The translations under genes were made by a program, and so were the position numbers. Below the pieces are notes generated by a model, which was given only the letters and a program-made list of their open reading frames with translations, ran no database searches and was not told the origin of the DNA. A stretch of DNA of 64,000 nt from Kribbella jejuensis (lineage in GTDB: Bacteria > Actinomycetota > Actinomycetes > Propionibacteriales > Kribbellaceae): contig NZ_VFMM01000001.1 in assembly GCF_006715085.1 (NCBI RefSeq), positions 1,860,001 to 1,924,000 of the forward strand. The letters run 5' to 3'. Below, piece after piece: positions 61,630-64,000 of the stretch. Within the stretch, counting starts at the first letter, position 1. Each line of letters opens with the position of its first letter.

Positions 61630-63110
61630 TGGCGGGTCAGACTGCTGGTGTGTCTGAACTGAAGCTGCCGTCGCCTTGTCTGGTCGTTCTGGTGGGTCCG
61701 GGGGCCTCGGGGAAGTCGACCTGGGCGACTGAGCACTTCGCGCCGGAGCTGATCGTTTCGAGTGATCGGCTGCGTGCGTTGGTGGGTTCCGGGGAGGACG
61801 ACATCGCTGCCAGTGCGGATGCGTTCGCGTTGCTGGATGTGGTGGTCGAGCAACGGATCGGCCGACAGTTGACCACTGTTGTCGACACCCTAGGCCTGGA
61901 TGGGGAACGCCGGGCGCGATGGCTGGGGTTGGCTCGAGCTCGCGGGATGGCCTGTGTGGCGGTCGGGTTCGACACGCCGGCTGACGAGTGCCGGCGGCGG
62001 AATCGGTCGCGTTCGTCGAAGCGGATTCCCGCTGACGTGTTGACCTCGCAGTTGCGAGCCTGGCGGAGCGTGAAGGAGGAGTTGGCTCGCGAGGGGTACG
62101 ACGACGTACTCGAGCCGGCTGCTGCTCGGGTGGTGCCGAATGTGTTCGTCGAGTCGAATGCGGCGCAGGCTCGACAGTCCGAAGCGCCGGTCGGGTTGCG
62201 CTTCGGGTTGCAGTTGGGGAGTTATACGCAGCCGGCGGGACGCGCCGGGTTGGCGGCCTGGGTGCGGGAGGTCGCCGGCCGGGCCGAGGCGGCCGGGTTC
62301 GATGCGATCTATGTGATGGATCATTTCCGGCAGATTCCGCAGGTGGGGCGGGCCTGGGAGGACTTCCTGGAGAGCTGGACGACGCTCGGGTATCTGGCTG
62401 CCTGTACGACGCGGGTGCGGTTGGGCACGTTGGTCTCGGGCATCACGTACCGGAACGTCGCGCATCTGGGGAAGATCGCGGCGACGCTTGACGTGTTGAG
62501 TGGTGGGCGGGCGGTGTGTGGCGTCGGGCTGGCGTGGTTCGAGGCGGAGCACAAGGCGTACGGGTGGCCGTTTCCGGCGGTGAACGAACGGTATGCACTG
62601 CTGGAGGACGCGTTGCAGTTGCTGCCGGTTTTATGGGGACCGGGCAACAAACCGTTCCATGGCAAGGTCCTCGACGTACCGGACACCACCTGCTACCCAA
62701 GACCGCTGCGGGACCACCTGCCGCTGCTCGTCGGCGGCAGCGGCCGACGCACACTGAGGCTGGCGGGTCGGTATGCGGACGCTGTGAACGTGTTCGGCGA
62801 CACAGTTGCCGTACGCAACCACACGGCGTACCTGCGCCGCACAACCACCCGGCCTGTCGAAGTAACGCACCTGTCGACAACCCTTGTCGGAAAAGACCGC
62901 AGCCACCTCGACCAGTTGATCCGCACGCTCCGCCCACGGAACGTCAACCCGGAGAAGTACGCCGCAACCGTCAACGCCGGCACAGTCGACGACCAAATAG
63001 GCCGCTTCCGCCAACTCTCCGAAGCCGGCGTAACCGAGGTGATCCTCAGCCTCCCCGACCTCGACACCATCGACGCGGTCGCCCACGTGATCTCAGCCTT
63101 CCGGGTTTAG
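61629..63110 (+). CDS. P-loop kinase fused to luciferase-like (LLM) oxidoreductase
   Basis: A 493-residue fusion. Residues about 15-170 are an AAA/polynucleotide-kinase-like domain: Walker A GPGASGKST, SSDRLRALVG, and a basic lid (RRRNRSRSSKR). Residues about 185-493 are a luciferase-like F420/flavin domain: GFDAIYVMDHF, LGTLVSGITYRNVAHLGKIAATLDVLSGGR, WFEAEHKAYG and LLVGGSGRRTLRLAGRYAD. ATG 61629 is coupled to the MFS stop; GTG 61650 is an alternative. The pairing suggests that it processes a compound exported or sensed with guanidine; the reaction is unknown. Confidence 0.8.
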   Translation: MAGQTAGVSELKLPSPCLVVLVGPGASGKSTWATEHFAPELIVSSDRLRALVGSGEDDIAASADAFALLDVVVEQRIGRQLTTVVDTLGLDGERRARWLGLARARGMACVAVGFDTPADECRRRNRSRSSKRIPADVLTSQLRAWRSVKEELAREGYDDVLEPAAARVVPNVFVESNAAQARQSEAPVGLRFGLQLGSYTQPAGRAGLAAWVREVAGRAEAAGFDAIYVMDHFRQIPQVGRAWEDFLESWTTLGYLAACTTRVRLGTLVSGITYRNVAHLGKIAATLDVLSGGRAVCGVGLAWFEAEHKAYGWPFPAVNERYALLEDALQLLPVLWGPGNKPFHGKVLDVPDTTCYPRPLRDHLPLLVGGSGRRTLRLAGRYADAVNVFGDTVAVRNHTAYLRRTTTRPVEVTHLSTTLVGKDRSHLDQLIRTLRPRNVNPEKYAATVNAGTVDDQIGRFRQLSEAGVTEVILSLPDLDTIDAVAHVISAFRV

Positions 63111-63124
63111 ATCCGACCACGCCG

Positions 63125-63418
63125 TCAGCCGGCGCCGGCTTGGGGAGGATCTCCCCTCAAATCGGCAAGAAATACTCCCCACACCAGGTGAAGTACCCCG
63201 CCCAGGCGCCGGGCGCCTTCTTTGAGAGCTGATCGGCGACTGATGATCCGGATGACGTTGGGAAGTTCGGTGAGTCGGTCGCGGTGCCCGACGACGAGGA
63301 TCGTCCGATCCTCGAGGCGGCCGACGACTGCGCGTCGATGGTGACGGTGAGGTCTGCGTTCCCGCACGCCTCCTTCGCACAGGCACGCCTCCGCCTGACC
63401 ACCGAAGCCGGTGACCAC
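63125..63418 (-). pseudogene. Possible remnant of an ABC ATPase C-terminus
   Basis: One minus-strand frame reads RLEDRTILVVGHRDRLTELP near 63300, reminiscent of the H-loop end of an ABC exporter ATPase, but no Walker motif or start precedes it and the rest of the frame is not protein-like. Probably degraded; a chance likeness cannot be excluded. Confidence 0.25.
63204..63225 (+). terminator. Intrinsic terminator after kinase/LLM gene
   Basis: AGGCGC and GCGCCT form a 6-bp stem around CGG, followed by TCTTT, 94 bases after the fusion-gene stop. Confidence 0.6.
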
Positions 63419-63420
63419 TC

Positions 63421-63497
63421 CAAATCTCTTCTTTCCTTCCCTTTCTTTCCCTTATTTCTTTGTAATTCCTTCTCTGTTCTTCTGTTCCTTTGTGAAC
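63421..63497. other. AT-rich polypyrimidine tract
   Basis: On the plus strand about 70 bases are almost only C and T (for example TCTTTCCTTCCCTTTCTTTC), against a GC-rich background. On the minus strand it is a polypurine 3' region directly after the mycothione reductase stop. No gene is present. Confidence 0.7.
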
Positions 63498-64000
63498 TCA
63501 GCTTTCCGGGTGTAGGGGTAGTTTCAGGAGGGCGTTTTCGATGAGTTCTGGCATGGCGGGGTGGATCCAGTACTGGCCGCGGGCCATGGTGTAGGCGTCC
63601 AGGCCGAAGCTCATTGCCTGGATGACCGGCTGGATGACGGTGGGTGCCTGGGGGCCGATGACGTGGCAGCCGATGATCTGGCCGGTGTCGGCATCGGCGA
63701 GGATCTTCGCGAAGCCGGTGGTGTCTTCCATCGCCCAGCCGTACGCGATGTCGGCGTACCGCTGAATCGCCGCCACATAAGGGATCCCACGCTCCTGCGC
63801 CTGCTCCTCGGTGAGACCTACCGAGGCGATCTGGGGTGAGCTGAAGACGGCGTGCGGGACGAAGCGGTGGTCGGACTCGATCCGGTCGTCCGGGTTCAGC
63901 AGGTTGTGCTTCACCACCCGGGCCTCGTGGTTCGCGACATGCTTGAGCTGGTGCGGGTTCGTCACGTCGCCGAGCGCGTAGATCCCGTCGACGTTCGTCT
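63498..64000 (-). CDS. mtr: Mycothione reductase (partial, N-terminus outside window)
   Basis: The C-terminal 166 residues of a pyridine-nucleotide disulfide oxidoreductase. The visible part contains [25 protein letters not shown] (end of the FAD-binding domain, in actinobacterial mycothione-reductase form) and the dimerisation domain with [26 protein letters not shown], where the catalytic His lies. The enzyme reduces mycothione to mycothiol with NADPH. The start is beyond the window end. Confidence 0.85.
   Translation of the reverse strand, partial: TNVDGIYALGDVTNPHQLKHVANHEARVVKHNLLNPDDRIESDHRFVPHAVFSSPQIASVGLTEEQAQERGIPYVAAIQRYADIAYGWAMEDTTGFAKILADADTGQIIGCHVIGPQAPTVIQPVIQAMSFGLDAYTMARGQYWIHPAMPELIENALLKLPLHPES

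Overview
The window is high-GC DNA read as chromosomal sequence of an actinomycete, probably a Kribbella/Nocardioides-type member of the Propionibacteriales (the family-level guess is inference). Lineage clues are an IdeR/DtxR iron regulator, a mycothione reductase (mycothiol biochemistry), an F420-type luciferase-like oxidoreductase, YtrA-type GntR regulators, several leaderless promoters, many 4-nt ATGA/GTGA gene overlaps, and sugar ABC transporters without a local ATPase. No tRNA, rRNA, CRISPR array or intact insertion sequence was seen.

Layout. 1-1.9 kb: reverse-strand YtrA-type GntR/ATPase/permease operon, cut by the window start. 1.9-4.4 kb: GPP34-like protein, C-rich tandem repeats, and a ribbon-helix-helix plus SPFH pair. 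4.6-7.7 kb: G-rich repeats, pabB-pabC for p-aminobenzoate, a methyltransferase. 7.8-9.9 kb: ideR divergent from a DNA photolyase with an IdeR-like box between them. 9.9-12.2 kb: second GntR/ABC module. 12.2-14.6 kb: APC permease, HIT-like protein, TetR gene with a perfect 19-bp hairpin behind it. 15-18.8 kb: tightly overlapping amino-sugar operon (ROK kinase, NagA-type deacetylase, PfkB kinase, class II aldolase), which looks like a GalNAc/tagatose route. 18.9-25.6 kb: TetR, hotdog-like protein, CGNR zinc-finger protein, SPFH-like pair, a possible small RNA, and a TetR/MMPL efflux pair sharing a perfect 33-bp palindrome. 25.6-32.9 kb: pdxH, citrate synthase-like protein, AraC regulator, PhyH dioxygenase, serC, a secreted membrane-anchored protein and a METTL25-like methyltransferase.

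33.4-45.7 kb is the accessory hot spot. A 3093-residue secreted RHS/YD-repeat polymorphic toxin is followed, in the same direction, by an overlapping S1/OB-like candidate immunity gene, a displaced frameshifted EndoU-type toxin tip, and a MafI-like candidate immunity gene. Upstream of the toxin lies a direct-repeat array of about 155-bp units and a SANT/Myb-like small protein. 45.8-53 kb: leaderless ArsR-type regulator with MFS exporter, membrane protein, FAD oxidase, and an acetyltransferase/toroid fusion divergent from a LacI regulator. 53.2-56.4 kb: LacI-type operators and a sugar ABC importer (binding protein plus two permeases).

56.4-59.7 kb is efeUOB iron uptake preceded by two IdeR-type boxes, tying it to ideR at 7.8 kb. 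59.7-63.1 kb: thpR, then a guanidine-I (ykkC) riboswitch in front of an MFS exporter translationally coupled to an unusual P-loop kinase/luciferase-like fusion. The window ends in a partial mycothione reductase gene preceded by an atypical polypyrimidine tract.

The strongest candidates for something new are the layered RHS toxin locus with an unrecognised C-terminal domain, the guanidine riboswitch controlling an MFS/fusion pair, the 155-bp repeat array, and the possible small RNA at 22.4 kb.
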